Both the position numbers and the translations under genes were made by a program. A stretch of 64,000 nucleotides of DNA, taken from assembly GCF_016863135.1 (NCBI RefSeq), contig NZ_BOOH01000021.1, positions 339,639 to 403,638 of the forward strand, given 5' to 3'. Of the stretch, positions 1-10,406 are shown piece after piece. The stretch comes from Planobispora longispora. GTDB lineage: Bacteria; Actinomycetota; Actinomycetes; Streptosporangiales; Streptosporangiaceae. How positions within the stretch are numbered: the stretch's first letter is position 1; each line of letters starts with the position of its first letter. A model generated the notes under the pieces. That model saw only the letters and a list, made by a program, of their open reading frames with translations, ran no database searches and was not told where the DNA came from.

Positions 1-24
1 TTGGCCATGTAATTGGATTTTTCG

Positions 25-54
25 TTACATCAGATGATCTATCCGACTTAGGAT
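25..54 (+). promoter_or_regulatory. Possible promoter of the first Ser/Thr kinase gene
   Basis: TTACAT at 25-30 and TAGGAT at 49-54 are separated by 18 bases, and the GTG start lies 8 bases after the second box. The arrangement resembles a sigma-70-type promoter giving an almost leaderless transcript. This is by eye only. Confidence 0.35.
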
Positions 55-62
55 CGTCCGCT

Positions 63-1721
<1,659 letters not shown>

Positions 1722-1792
1722 GCGGGGAGTCCCCAGGGCTTTCCCCGGACCTCTCCGCCGAACGGCCGCATGATCGCGAGATCGCGGCCAGA

Positions 1793-3310
1793 ATGTTGGC
1801 CATGGTGGATGTCGAGCAGGCGGCGGAACGTGGGCGCGAGGTCTCCTCCCGGATCTCCGAGGAGGGGGCGGGCTGGGACTGCGTCGAGATGGGCGCGTTC
1901 AAGGACCTGCGCCCGAACCAGGAGTCGTTCTCCTGGTTCAACCCGCTCACCCTCTGGAGATCGCGCAACGAGATCCTCGCCGCCCTGTTCGGCGACCCCT
2001 CGGGGCAGGTCCGGGCGCGCTGGGTGGGCTCGCAGCGGGACCGGGGCGTGGACCCGTCCTTCCGGATCCCGATGGACGTCGGGGAGGAGTTCTCCTTCCT
2101 GGTCATGGGCGACACGGGGGAGGGCGACGCCTCGCAGTACGCCGTGATCCCCGGCATGCTCAAGATCGGTGAGGACACGGACTTCACGATCATCGCCAGC
2201 GACGTGATCTACCCCACCGGCTCCGGCAACGAGTACGACGACAAGTTCTTCCGCCCCTACCAGGACTACCGGGCGCCGATCTACGCGATCCCCGGCAACC
2301 ACGACTGGTACGACGGGCTCGGCGGCTTCATGCGGGTCTTCTGCGACGCCCCCGCGTTGAAGGCCCGGCGCGAGGGCTTCAGGCTCTCGCCGTCCGGGCT
2401 GCGCGGGCTGCTCTGGCGCAAGCCCGAGAAGATCGACGAGGAGCGGCTGGCCCGGGCGCGCGAGCGCCGGTCGCTGCCCGGGCAGCAGGCCGTCCAGCCG
2501 GGGCCGTACTGGGCGATGGAGACCCCCGGGCTGGTCATCGTGGGAGTGGACACCGGGATCGTCGGCGACATCGACCGCGAGCAGGCCAACTGGCTCAGGG
2601 AGGTCTCGCTCGACCCCCGGCCCAAGGTGCTCGTCACCGGCAAGCCCATCTACACCCGCAACGAGTACAAGCCGTCGAAGCTGGAGGGCGGCGGCACGGT
2701 CGACGACATCGTGCGCGACCCCCGGCACAACTACGTCGCGGCCATCGGCGGCGACGTGCACAACTACCAGCGCTTCCCGGTCAAGGTCGGCGACCGGACG
2801 ATCCAGTACATCGTGGCGGGCGGATCCGGGGCGTTCACCCACGCCACCCACACCACCCCCCGGGTCACCGTCGGGGACGTGCACGAGGACGACTACAAGT
2901 GCTACCCGCTGCGCGGCGACTCGTTGTCGTTCTACAGCAAGCTCTACAGCGATCGGCTGCGCATGCGGTGGCTCTACCTCACGCCGGACGAGGCGCTGTG
3001 CCTGATGTCCAAGCACATCGGCAACACCCCGCCGCGGCCGATCGACGGGGTGAAGATCACCCGGCGGATGCGCTGGGCGGCACGGGTGCTCGGCGCGTGG
3101 CCGCTGCCGATCCGGCTGCCGGTGGACAAGGTGTTCCACCGCTACCTGTCGGAGCTGTCCGACTGGGACAACCCGCCGTTCTTCAAGAGCTTCCTGCACC
3201 TGGCGGTCACGCCGGAGACCCTGCGGATCCGCTGCTTCGCCGCGACGGGCTGCCGGCCCCAGGAGATCGAACCCCCGCTCGAAGACGAGGTCTGCATCCC
3301 GCTCACCTGA
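1793..3310 (+). CDS. Metallophosphoesterase family protein
   Basis: A calcineurin-type phosphoesterase of about 505 residues, substrate unknown. Metal-site motifs appear in order: VMGDTGEG, SDVIYPTGSG, the strong IPGNHDWYDG and GGDVHNYQRF. The usual DxH of the first motif is replaced by GDTGEG, a variation seen in purple-acid-phosphatase-like relatives. There is no signal peptide, so it is probably cytoplasmic. The start is ambiguous: ATG at 1793 and ATG at 1802 are in frame and neither has a clear ribosome site. It lies 71 bases after the kinase stop and may be cotranscribed with it. A role in reversing that kinase cannot be claimed from sequence. Confidence 0.82.
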   Translation: MLAMVDVEQAAERGREVSSRISEEGAGWDCVEMGAFKDLRPNQESFSWFNPLTLWRSRNEILAALFGDPSGQVRARWVGSQRDRGVDPSFRIPMDVGEEFSFLVMGDTGEGDASQYAVIPGMLKIGEDTDFTIIASDVIYPTGSGNEYDDKFFRPYQDYRAPIYAIPGNHDWYDGLGGFMRVFCDAPALKARREGFRLSPSGLRGLLWRKPEKIDEERLARARERRSLPGQQAVQPGPYWAMETPGLVIVGVDTGIVGDIDREQANWLREVSLDPRPKVLVTGKPIYTRNEYKPSKLEGGGTVDDIVRDPRHNYVAAIGGDVHNYQRFPVKVGDRTIQYIVAGGSGAFTHATHTTPRVTVGDVHEDDYKCYPLRGDSLSFYSKLYSDRLRMRWLYLTPDEALCLMSKHIGNTPPRPIDGVKITRRMRWAARVLGAWPLPIRLPVDKVFHRYLSELSDWDNPPFFKSFLHLAVTPETLRIRCFAATGCRPQEIEPPLEDEVCIPLT

Positions 3311-3345
3311 CCGGAACCGTCGGTGGCACGTGACACGCTGGACAC

Positions 3346-5028
3346 ATGAACGTCGTGGTCGTGCCGGGGGGCGGCGGGGGCGGCCTGCTCCGCCCCGAGG
3401 GGGGCGAGACCGCGGCCGTCCCGGATCTCGCGGCGGCCGTCCGGGAGCTGGAGGCCGGGCGGGGCGGCCCGGGAGCCGCCCGGCACGACGTGAACGGTCC
3501 CGGAGGCGGCGAGGACGGGCCGGAGAGCCGCGTGAACGGCGACGGGCCCCCGCGCTGGGTCTGGGCCGACACGAGGGAGGTCTACCCCGCGCTGCTCGGC
3601 CGCGGTGTGCGGCTCTCGCGCTGCCACGACCTCGTCCTGACCGAGGGCCTGCTCCTGGCGCACGAGGGCCGGTACGGCGAGTCCCGCTCGGTCCGGGCCG
3701 CCCACGCCCGGCTGCACGGCCTGCCGGTCCCGGACGACCACCACGTGCCCGAGGCGCGGCAGGCCACGCTGTTCGACGAGGAGCCGCCCCCGCTCGACGC
3801 GGAGCTGGTCGCCGAGGTCCACGCCGACCAGCTCCGGCGGATCGAGGCGCTGCCCGACCCGCACCGGTTCCGGCTGCTGGTCGCCGCAGAGTCGGCCGGG
3901 GCGCTGATCGCCGCGGAGATGGGCCACGACGGCATGCCCTGGCGGCGCTCCGAGCACGACGCGCTGCTGCTGGAGATGCTCGGCCCGCGCCCGGTGCCCG
4001 GCCTGCGCCCGGCCAAGCTCCAGGCGCTGGCCGACCAGGTCGCCGCCGTCTTCGGCACGTCGTTCAACCCCGACTCCTCGCAGCAGATCATCAAGGCGTT
4101 CAAGGCCGCCGGGGTGACCGTCTCCTCGGCCCGGGCCCACGAGCTCCGGAAGATCGAGCACCCCGGTGTCGCGCCGCTGCTCGCCTACAAGGAGCTGGCC
4201 AGGTTCCACAGCTTCCACGGCTGGGCCTGGGCCGACCAGTGGGTCCGCGACGACCGCTTCCGGCCGGAGTTCGTGGTGGCCGGGGTCGTGACCGGCCGGT
4301 GGGCCACCAGCGGGGGCGGCGCGCTGCAGATCCACCGGGCCATGCGCCGGGCCGTCGTGGCCGACGACGGCTGGACGCTCGTCGTCGCCGACGCCGCCCA
4401 GCTCGAACCCCGGGTGCTGGCCGCGATGGCCGGGGACGGCGGGCTGGCCCGGGCGGCCGGGCAGATCGACCTCTACCAGGCGCTCGCCCAGGCGTTCGGC
4501 GGCGAGCGCGACCACGCCAAGATCGCCATGCTCTCGGCGATGTACGGCGGGACCAGCGGGGACGCCCCCAAGCTCCTGGCCGTGATGCGGCAGCGCTTCC
4601 CGGCCGCCTACCGGTTCGTGGAGGACGCCGCCCGCGCCGGGGAGGAGGGCAAGCTGGTCCGCTCCTGGCTGGGCCGCACCTGCCCGCCGCCCTCGGCCCG
4701 CTGGCGGGAGCTGGTCTCCGGCCCGGAGGGCGGCCGGGCGGCCCGCGACCGGGGCCGGTTCACCCGCAACTTCGTGGTCCAGGCGACCGCGGCGGAGTGG
4801 GCGCTGGCGCTGATGGCGGTGCTGCGCGGGCTGCTTCCCGACCCGGCCCGCCTGGTGTTCTTCCAGCACGACGAGGTGATGGTGCACTGCCCGGCCGGGC
4901 TGGCGGACGAGGTGATCGCCGCGGTGGGCCGGGCCGCCGAGCAGGCGACCCGGCTGCTGTTCGGCCCGACCCCGGTGCGCTTCCCGATGGAGGCCGTCGC
5001 GGTGCGGTGCTACGCCGACGCCAAGTGA
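3346..5028 (+). CDS. Family A DNA polymerase-like protein (3'-5' exonuclease/polymerase type)
   Basis: A 560-residue PolA-like polymerase lacking the N-terminal 5' nuclease, about 60% of the length of true Pol I. Motif A is VVADAAQLEPR with Asp349 in place of the usual DYSQIELR aspartate, the O-helix is RDHAKIAMLSAMYGG, and motif C is FFQHDEVMV with Asp509. All three catalytic regions are present. The first 170 residues correspond to the exonuclease domain but contain a glycine-rich insert and no obvious DxE, so proofreading is doubtful. Family members are common in actinobacteria as second PolA-like enzymes, probably in repair. CACGCT at 3334-3339 ends six bases before the ATG and could be a leaderless -10 box. 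The 3' end overlaps the convergent MFS gene by 19 bases. Confidence 0.88.
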   Translation: MNVVVVPGGGGGGLLRPEGGETAAVPDLAAAVRELEAGRGGPGAARHDVNGPGGGEDGPESRVNGDGPPRWVWADTREVYPALLGRGVRLSRCHDLVLTEGLLLAHEGRYGESRSVRAAHARLHGLPVPDDHHVPEARQATLFDEEPPPLDAELVAEVHADQLRRIEALPDPHRFRLLVAAESAGALIAAEMGHDGMPWRRSEHDALLLEMLGPRPVPGLRPAKLQALADQVAAVFGTSFNPDSSQQIIKAFKAAGVTVSSARAHELRKIEHPGVAPLLAYKELARFHSFHGWAWADQWVRDDRFRPEFVVAGVVTGRWATSGGGALQIHRAMRRAVVADDGWTLVVADAAQLEPRVLAAMAGDGGLARAAGQIDLYQALAQAFGGERDHAKIAMLSAMYGGTSGDAPKLLAVMRQRFPAAYRFVEDAARAGEEGKLVRSWLGRTCPPPSARWRELVSGPEGGRAARDRGRFTRNFVVQATAAEWALALMAVLRGLLPDPARLVFFQHDEVMVHCPAGLADEVIAAVGRAAEQATRLLFGPTPVRFPMEAVAVRCYADAK

Positions 5029-6560
5029 GACCGCCCGGTCCGGCGGCGGCCCAGGGCGAGCCAGGCGCCGGTGACCGTCACCATGACCGCCACGGCCGCG
5101 CCGAGCGTTCCGTACGACAGCGTCTCCACGATCACTCCGGCGATCACCGTGCCGGTCGCGCCGCAGGTGTTCATCACCAGGTCCGACAGGCCCTGTACGG
5201 CGGGGCGCCGCTCCAGCGGCACGGCCTCGGTGAGCATCGCCGAGCCGGCGACCAGGCCGCAGGACCAGCCCAGGCCGAGCAGGGTCAGGCCGGCGGTCAC
5301 CTGCGCCACGCCGTGCTCGCCCGCCGTGCCGGCCAGGACGGCTGACACCAGCAGCAGCGCCATGCCGAGAACCAGGACGCGGACCCGGCCGATCCGGTCG
5401 GCGAGCCATCCCACCACCGGCGACAGCACGTACATGCCCGCGACGTGGAGACTGATCACCAAACCGATGATCGAGAAGCTCGCGCCGTGCTGGTCGAGGT
5501 GGATCGGGGTCATCGACATGACCGACACCATGGCGGTGTGGCCGACCGCGATCGCGACGAGCGCCCGCATCGCGGCGGGGGACTCCCGCAACGAGCGCCA
5601 GGCCGTGCGCAGGGCCCCGCCCCGGGGGTTCACGACCGGGGCCGTCGCGCCGGCCGGGGCGGTTGCGGCGGGCGGAGTCTCCGCGGTGATCGAAGTCTCC
5701 GCGGTGACCGGGCCTTTCGGGTCGGCCGGGGCCGTAGCGGTGGACGGGGTCTCCGCGCCGACCGGCACGCCGGCGGCCTCCCCTGCTGGGAGGGTCCTCC
5801 CGGACCCGCCGGACCCGCCGGTCTCCCCGGGCTCACCAAGCTTCGCGGGCTCACCAAGCTTCCCGGGCTTCCCGGGCCCGCCGGTCTTCTCCGCAGCCCT
5901 CGTCGCGAGGGATCGGGCCAGGACCAGAGGGTCGGGACGCAGACCGATCACGATGATGACCGTCGCGATGGCGAAGGCCAGCAGGGCCAGCACGAACGGG
6001 CCGGTGTAGGCGGCCAGGCCGAGCCGGCGCCCGAGGTCCTCGGCGGGCTGGGCGAGGTTGGGGCCGGCGACCGAGCCGACGGTGGCGGCCCACACCACCC
6101 ACGACAGGTGCCGGGCGGCGTGCCCGGGAGGCGACAGGTCCGTGGCCGAGTAACGCGATGCCAGGTTGCCCGCGCTTCCGCTGCCGAACAGCACCAGCCC
6201 GGCCAGCAGCAGCGGCCACGACCCGACGGTGATGGCGAGCGTCGAGATCAGGCAGCCGAGCATCGCGCAGAGGTAGGCCAGGCTCAGCCCGGTGCGCCTG
6301 CCTCCCCGGCCGGACGCCTTGGCCGTGGGCAGCGCGAACAGGGCTGCTCCGAGCACGGTCGCGGTGCCGGCGAGCCCGCCGATCGCCTTGGAGCCGGACA
6401 GGTTCGTGACCACCACCGAGCTGAGGGTGAACCCCACGGCGGTGCCCATCCCACTGGTGACCTGGGCGGCGGTCAGGACCCCCAGGGTCCGCCGCTGGAC
6501 GGCGGCGGCCAGCGGGGGAGCTTTTTGCGATATGTCGGGATCAGTGGGGATCGTAGTCAC
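5010..6560 (-). CDS. MFS transporter with long low-complexity central loop
   Basis: A major facilitator transporter of 516 residues with about 12 hydrophobic helices in two halves. It is probably a proton-driven exporter of a small molecule; the substrate is not visible. The cytoplasmic loop between the two six-helix bundles (about residues 225-310) is expanded with GEPxKLGEPGETGG-type repeats followed by Thr/Ala/Pro-rich sequence that includes a repeated TAETS/TAETP element. The loop looks like a slippage expansion and is absent from ordinary members. GTG start at 6560. A TAGGGT box about 30 bases upstream may be the -10 element. The stop is embedded in the 3' end of the polymerase gene on the other strand. 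Confidence 0.85.
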   Translation of the reverse strand: MTTIPTDPDISQKAPPLAAAVQRRTLGVLTAAQVTSGMGTAVGFTLSSVVVTNLSGSKAIGGLAGTATVLGAALFALPTAKASGRGGRRTGLSLAYLCAMLGCLISTLAITVGSWPLLLAGLVLFGSGSAGNLASRYSATDLSPPGHAARHLSWVVWAATVGSVAGPNLAQPAEDLGRRLGLAAYTGPFVLALLAFAIATVIIVIGLRPDPLVLARSLATRAAEKTGGPGKPGKLGEPAKLGEPGETGGSGGSGRTLPAGEAAGVPVGAETPSTATAPADPKGPVTAETSITAETPPAATAPAGATAPVVNPRGGALRTAWRSLRESPAAMRALVAIAVGHTAMVSVMSMTPIHLDQHGASFSIIGLVISLHVAGMYVLSPVVGWLADRIGRVRVLVLGMALLLVSAVLAGTAGEHGVAQVTAGLTLLGLGWSCGLVAGSAMLTEAVPLERRPAVQGLSDLVMNTCGATGTVIAGVIVETLSYGTLGAAVAVMVTVTGAWLALGRRRTGRSHLASA

Positions 6561-6614
6561 GGGTGAAGTCTGCCATCACTCATGACGCGACCCTAGAGTG
6601 CGTCCCGGGGAGGA

Positions 6615-6644
6615 CTCAGATCCCGGGGCCTCAGATCCCGGGGT
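6615..6644 (+). repeat. 15-bp tandem duplication covering the kinase stop codon
   Basis: Units at 6615-6629 and 6630-6644 are identical except for the last base. On the minus strand the unit encodes the last residues and stop of the Ser/Thr kinase (PGI then TGA), so the duplication leaves a second copy of the stop just downstream. It has no effect on the protein. Confidence 0.85.
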
Positions 6645-8772
6645 CGAAGGTCGCGAAGAACGTCTCGATCATGCCGGAGCTCTTCTCCCAGTCCAGGTCC
6701 CGCACCACGATCGCGATCTGGTAGGCGTTGTCACCGCTCACCGCCACGTACCGGGTCAGACCGTGCATCGGGACGATCCCGTCCTGGACGAAGGTGTACT
6801 CCCAGTCGGCGGCCTTCCAGGAGCCGTAGGAGACCGCGGCCACGCCGACCTCGATGTACTCGTCCAGGCCCTTCTTGTCGGCCTTGCGCAGCGCGGTCAC
6901 CGGATCGGCCACGGAAGCCTCGGCGACCACGATGCTCCGGCCGCTGTTCTTCGGCCCGGAGAAGGTGACGGTGCCGTCGTCGGAGGCCTTCGCCGTCCAG
7001 CCCTCGGGGAGCACGGCGGAGACGCCGCCCTCGCTCAGCTTGGCGAACCCCTCGGGGATGTCGGTGCTCCGGCTGCTCGGCGACGCCGGATCGGCGGGCG
7101 CGGAGATCGCCGGCGACGTGCTGGAGGGGTCGGTGTCGGAGGACTCTCCCGGCGTCAGCAGCAGCGCCACGGCGACCACGACTCCCAGCGCCCCGGCCCC
7201 GGTGGCCAGCATCAGGCGCGCGGTCGGCCGTCCGTCGCGCATCCAGTCGCTGTCGGCGGACGTCCTGCGGCGCGCGGTCCTGCGCCCCGGGGAGGTCTCC
7301 TCCGTGGACGGCCCGGTTCTGACCGGGCCCGTGGAGCTCGCGGAGCTCGCGGAACGCCGGGCCCGTCTCCCCCCGGTGTCCAGCACCTGGTCGGCGGAGG
7401 CGTGGACCGGCAGGACCGGGGCGGGCTGGGGCCCGCTGCGGGAGGCGAACTCGCCGGAGACGCTGCGCAGCGAGTCGAACGGGTCCGCGCCGGGGAAGCC
7501 GGTGGCCCCGCCCAGCTCGGCGGAGGTGCTGCGCAGCGCGTCGTAGCCGCGCTGGTGCCCGCCGGAGGGGCTGCTGAGAGAGGTGAACGGGTCGGCGGGC
7601 GCGCCCGGGACGGCGCCGACCGGCCCGGAGGCGGACAGCAGGTCGGTGGGGTGGGCTCCGGAAGGGGCGGACAGCACGTCATAGCCCACCGGGTAACCGC
7701 CCGAGGTGCTGTTCTGCGGGTCGTACGGCACCCGCACCGGGCCGGAGGGGGTCTCGATGATCCGCGAGGGCATCGGGCCGGACGGCGGGTCCAGCGGCGG
7801 CATCAGGTTCATCGGCATGGAGTTGCCGGGCACCGGCATCACCGCGGGCACCTGGGAGGTGGGCCCCCGGTTCGGGGTGTTCGAGCCGTGGCTGCGCAGC
7901 ACCTGCTCCAGCAGGTCCGACACCTGCGCCGCGGACATCCGGTCGGCGGGGTTCTTGCGGAGCAGGCCCTCGATGATGCCGGCCAGCGCCCCGGCCCGCT
8001 GCGGCCGGGCGGGCTCCTGGGTCAGGATCGCGCCGAGGACGGCCATGGCGTCGGGCCCCTCGTACGGCGGGCGGCCCTCGACCGCCGCGTACAGGGTGGC
8101 GCCGAAGGACCACAGGTCGGCGGCCTGCGTGATCGGCTGGCCGGAGAGCCGCTCCGGCGGGATGTAGGCGGGCGACCCCATCAGCAGGCCGGTCTGGGTG
8201 ATCGTGACGTCGCCCTCGATGGCGGCGATGCCGAAGTCGGTGAGCACCACCCGGTCGGAGGTGAGCAGAACGTTTCCGGGCTTGATGTCACGGTGCAGGA
8301 TCCCGGCGGCGTGCGCGTGCCGCAGCGCGTCGAGGACCCGGATGCCGATCTCGGCGGCCTGGGCCACCGGCAGCGGCCCGCTCTGCCGTACGGCCTGCTC
8401 CAGCGACCAGGCGCGGACCAGCTCCATCACGATCCACGGCCGCCCGTCCTCCTCGACGACGTCGTGGACGGTCACGATCCCCGGGTGGCTGATGCGGGCG
8501 GCGGAGCGCGCCTCGCGCATCATGCGCCGGTGCGCCACCTGCTTGCCCGCGTGGTCCAGCCCGTAGGGAAGGATCAGCTCCTTCACCGCGACGTCGCGGT
8601 CGAGCAGCACGTCGTGCGCGTGCCAGACCATGCCCATGCCGCCCCGGCCGACCGGCGACATCAGGCGGTAGCGCCTGCCCACCAGTCTGCCCTGGCCCTG
8701 CGGTGCGGTCCCGGTGATGTTCGCACCCTCCGGTCCAGGGGGTACCTTGCCGATCAAACGATCCGCTGACAT
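6631..8772 (-). CDS. Membrane Ser/Thr protein kinase with long Ser/Gly/Pro linker
   Basis: A PknB-type kinase of 713 residues. The N-terminal kinase domain (about 33-300) carries GRGGMGMVW, VAVKELI, HRDIKPGN, DFG and the SPAYIPPE activation segment, all intact. A linker of about 230 residues is rich in Ser, Gly and Pro and repeats elements such as DPFTSLSSPSG and DPFDSLRSVSG, likely phosphoacceptor sites (inference). A single membrane helix lies near 535-555, followed by an outside domain of about 150 residues of the 'serine/threonine kinase C-terminal' type with no recognised ligand. ATG start at 8772, preceded by a G-rich stretch that could serve as ribosome site. Its neighbours do not indicate the target. 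Confidence 0.9.
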   Translation of the reverse strand: MSADRLIGKVPPGPEGANITGTAPQGQGRLVGRRYRLMSPVGRGGMGMVWHAHDVLLDRDVAVKELILPYGLDHAGKQVAHRRMMREARSAARISHPGIVTVHDVVEEDGRPWIVMELVRAWSLEQAVRQSGPLPVAQAAEIGIRVLDALRHAHAAGILHRDIKPGNVLLTSDRVVLTDFGIAAIEGDVTITQTGLLMGSPAYIPPERLSGQPITQAADLWSFGATLYAAVEGRPPYEGPDAMAVLGAILTQEPARPQRAGALAGIIEGLLRKNPADRMSAAQVSDLLEQVLRSHGSNTPNRGPTSQVPAVMPVPGNSMPMNLMPPLDPPSGPMPSRIIETPSGPVRVPYDPQNSTSGGYPVGYDVLSAPSGAHPTDLLSASGPVGAVPGAPADPFTSLSSPSGGHQRGYDALRSTSAELGGATGFPGADPFDSLRSVSGEFASRSGPQPAPVLPVHASADQVLDTGGRRARRSASSASSTGPVRTGPSTEETSPGRRTARRRTSADSDWMRDGRPTARLMLATGAGALGVVVAVALLLTPGESSDTDPSSTSPAISAPADPASPSSRSTDIPEGFAKLSEGGVSAVLPEGWTAKASDDGTVTFSGPKNSGRSIVVAEASVADPVTALRKADKKGLDEYIEVGVAAVSYGSWKAADWEYTFVQDGIVPMHGLTRYVAVSGDNAYQIAIVVRDLDWEKSSGMIETFFATFDPGI

Positions 8773-9011
8773 ACCCCGCCCCCATGTTCAGCCCAATTTG
8801 TGAGGTTGAACACGATATAGCGCTTACGTTCGGTAATGGAAGCTGGGACGCGAAGAAAGCAAGTCTTTACCTTTGTCGCAGTCTGATGCGCTTTGTGAGA
8901 CCGGCGGGATGCACGGGGCGCGACGTGGGCCGACTCCCCGCCGCGATCCGGCCCGGCGCACGGGCCTGTTTTCGCTCCCCGTGATCGCCGGGATCCATTG
9001 TAAACGATCAT
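8773..9011. other. Spacer between two minus-strand genes
   Basis: 239 bases with lower GC than the surroundings. It probably holds the promoter of the Ser/Thr kinase gene (transcribed leftward) and the 3' end of the allG-allF-allH operon. A GGCCCG/CGGGCC hairpin at 8950-8966 is followed by TGTTTT, but that polarity suits plus-strand transcripts only. No gene is seen. Confidence 0.5.
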
Positions 9012-10406
9012 TTATGCGACCGGTACGGCCTCCGCCAGGGCCGCCAGGGCGGCGGTGAACGCCGAGGCGGGCGGGCTGACCAGTCCGGCGCCCACCTGCC
9101 CGGTGCCCGCGACCCGGCCGGCGATGCCGGTGTTCACCGTGGGCAGCAGCCCGGTCCTGGCCACCAGCGTCACGTCCACGCCGACCGGCGTGCCCCGGAA
9201 GCCGAGACCGGGGATCTGGTAGGCCGGGTGCTCGGCCAGGGTGATCTCGTACATCGACCGGGTGGCCGCCACGGCCTCGGAGACGTCGCCGCCGACGAAC
9301 CTGACGATCGCCGGGGCCGCCGCCATCGCGAAGCCGCCCAGGCCCGCCGTCTCGGTGATCGTCGAGTCGCCGATGTCGGGGTTGGCGTCCGCGGGGCCGT
9401 ACGCGCCGAGATAGAGCCCGTCCGGCACGCCCGCCGGGCCGGTGAACCAGCGGTCGCCCAGCCCGGAGACCTGGACGCCGAAGTCGGTGCCGTTGCGGGC
9501 CATCGCGACGACCAGGGTGGAGCCGGGGACGTCCCGGGCGGCGTCGGCGCTCACCTTGCACGCGGCCATGCCCGGATTGAGGAAGAAGTGGTCGTTGCCG
9601 CCGGCGAAGCGCAGCACCTCGGCCGCGCGCCCCGGAGCGGCCTCCACCACGGCCGGGGCCAGCTCGCGCACCAGCAGCGAGGTCGCGGCCCGGTTGCGGT
9701 TGTGCAGCTCGTCGCCCATCTGCAGGGCCTGCGCGATCAGCGCGCGCAGGTCCAGCGGGCCGGTCAGCTCCAGGGCCGCCCGGAGCACCGGGCCGAGCAC
9801 CTCGCCCATCCAGCGCAGCCGCCCGATCACCTCGGGCCCGTAGGCGCCGTAGCGCAGCACCTTGCCGAGCCCCTCGTTGAGCGAGCAGTAGGCGGTGCCG
9901 CCGTACTCGGCGTCGCGCACCTCGAACATCCACATCGACCGGCTGACCACGCCCGCCATCGGCCCCACCGTCCGGTGGTGGTGGCAGGGCTCCAGCCGGA
10001 CGGCCCCGGCGGCCAGTCGCGCGGCGGCCTCCTCCTCGTCGGCGGCCAGGCCCTCCAGCAGCGTCGCGCCGATCAGCGCGCCGCGCATCGGCCCCGACGC
10101 GCGCTCCCAGGTGATCGGCGGCCCGGCGTGCAGGAACGTGCCCGGCGGCAGGTCCAGCACCTCGTGCGCGGGCCGCACCGCGACCAGCTGCGGGCGCGCG
10201 GAGGTCAGCCGGCCCACCGCGCGGTCGTTGGCGGCGGCCCTGCGCGGGTCGGCCAGCACCCGCGCCAGGTCGTCCTCGGTCCCGGGCAGCGGCGGCCGCC
10301 AGTCCACCGTCACACGCGGTACGGCCTGCGCGTCCAGCGCCTCGCCGAGCACCTCCGTCCCGGCGGTGATCACGTGGAGCTCGCCGGAGAGCATGGGCAA
10401 CGTCAT
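9012..10406 (-). CDS. allG: DUF1116 protein, probable oxamate carbamoyltransferase subunit AllG
   Basis: A 464-residue DUF1116 (YlbE/AllG) protein. In E. coli, AllF, AllG and AllH together convert oxalurate and phosphate to oxamate and carbamoyl phosphate in allantoin breakdown. Family-typical stretches include LEPCHHHRTVGPMAGV, ELHNRNRAATSLL, GGNDHFFLNPGMAACK and MARNGTDFGVQ. The length matches the family. It is the last gene of a three-gene operon and overlaps allF by four bases (ATGA-type coupling), which supports complex formation. Start ATG at 10406; an in-frame extension further upstream overlaps the previous gene and is rejected. The E. coli role is established; transfer to this organism is inferred from the complete gene trio. 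Confidence 0.85.
   Translation of the reverse strand: MTLPMLSGELHVITAGTEVLGEALDAQAVPRVTVDWRPPLPGTEDDLARVLADPRRAAANDRAVGRLTSARPQLVAVRPAHEVLDLPPGTFLHAGPPITWERASGPMRGALIGATLLEGLAADEEEAAARLAAGAVRLEPCHHHRTVGPMAGVVSRSMWMFEVRDAEYGGTAYCSLNEGLGKVLRYGAYGPEVIGRLRWMGEVLGPVLRAALELTGPLDLRALIAQALQMGDELHNRNRAATSLLVRELAPAVVEAAPGRAAEVLRFAGGNDHFFLNPGMAACKVSADAARDVPGSTLVVAMARNGTDFGVQVSGLGDRWFTGPAGVPDGLYLGAYGPADANPDIGDSTITETAGLGGFAMAAAPAIVRFVGGDVSEAVAATRSMYEITLAEHPAYQIPGLGFRGTPVGVDVTLVARTGLLPTVNTGIAGRVAGTGQVGAGLVSPPASAFTAALAALAEAVPVA

Noticed and set aside
8950..8972. GGCCCG hairpin followed by TGTTTT as terminator
   Set aside because: The T-run is on the plus strand, but both flanking genes are transcribed on the minus strand and no plus-strand gene ends here.
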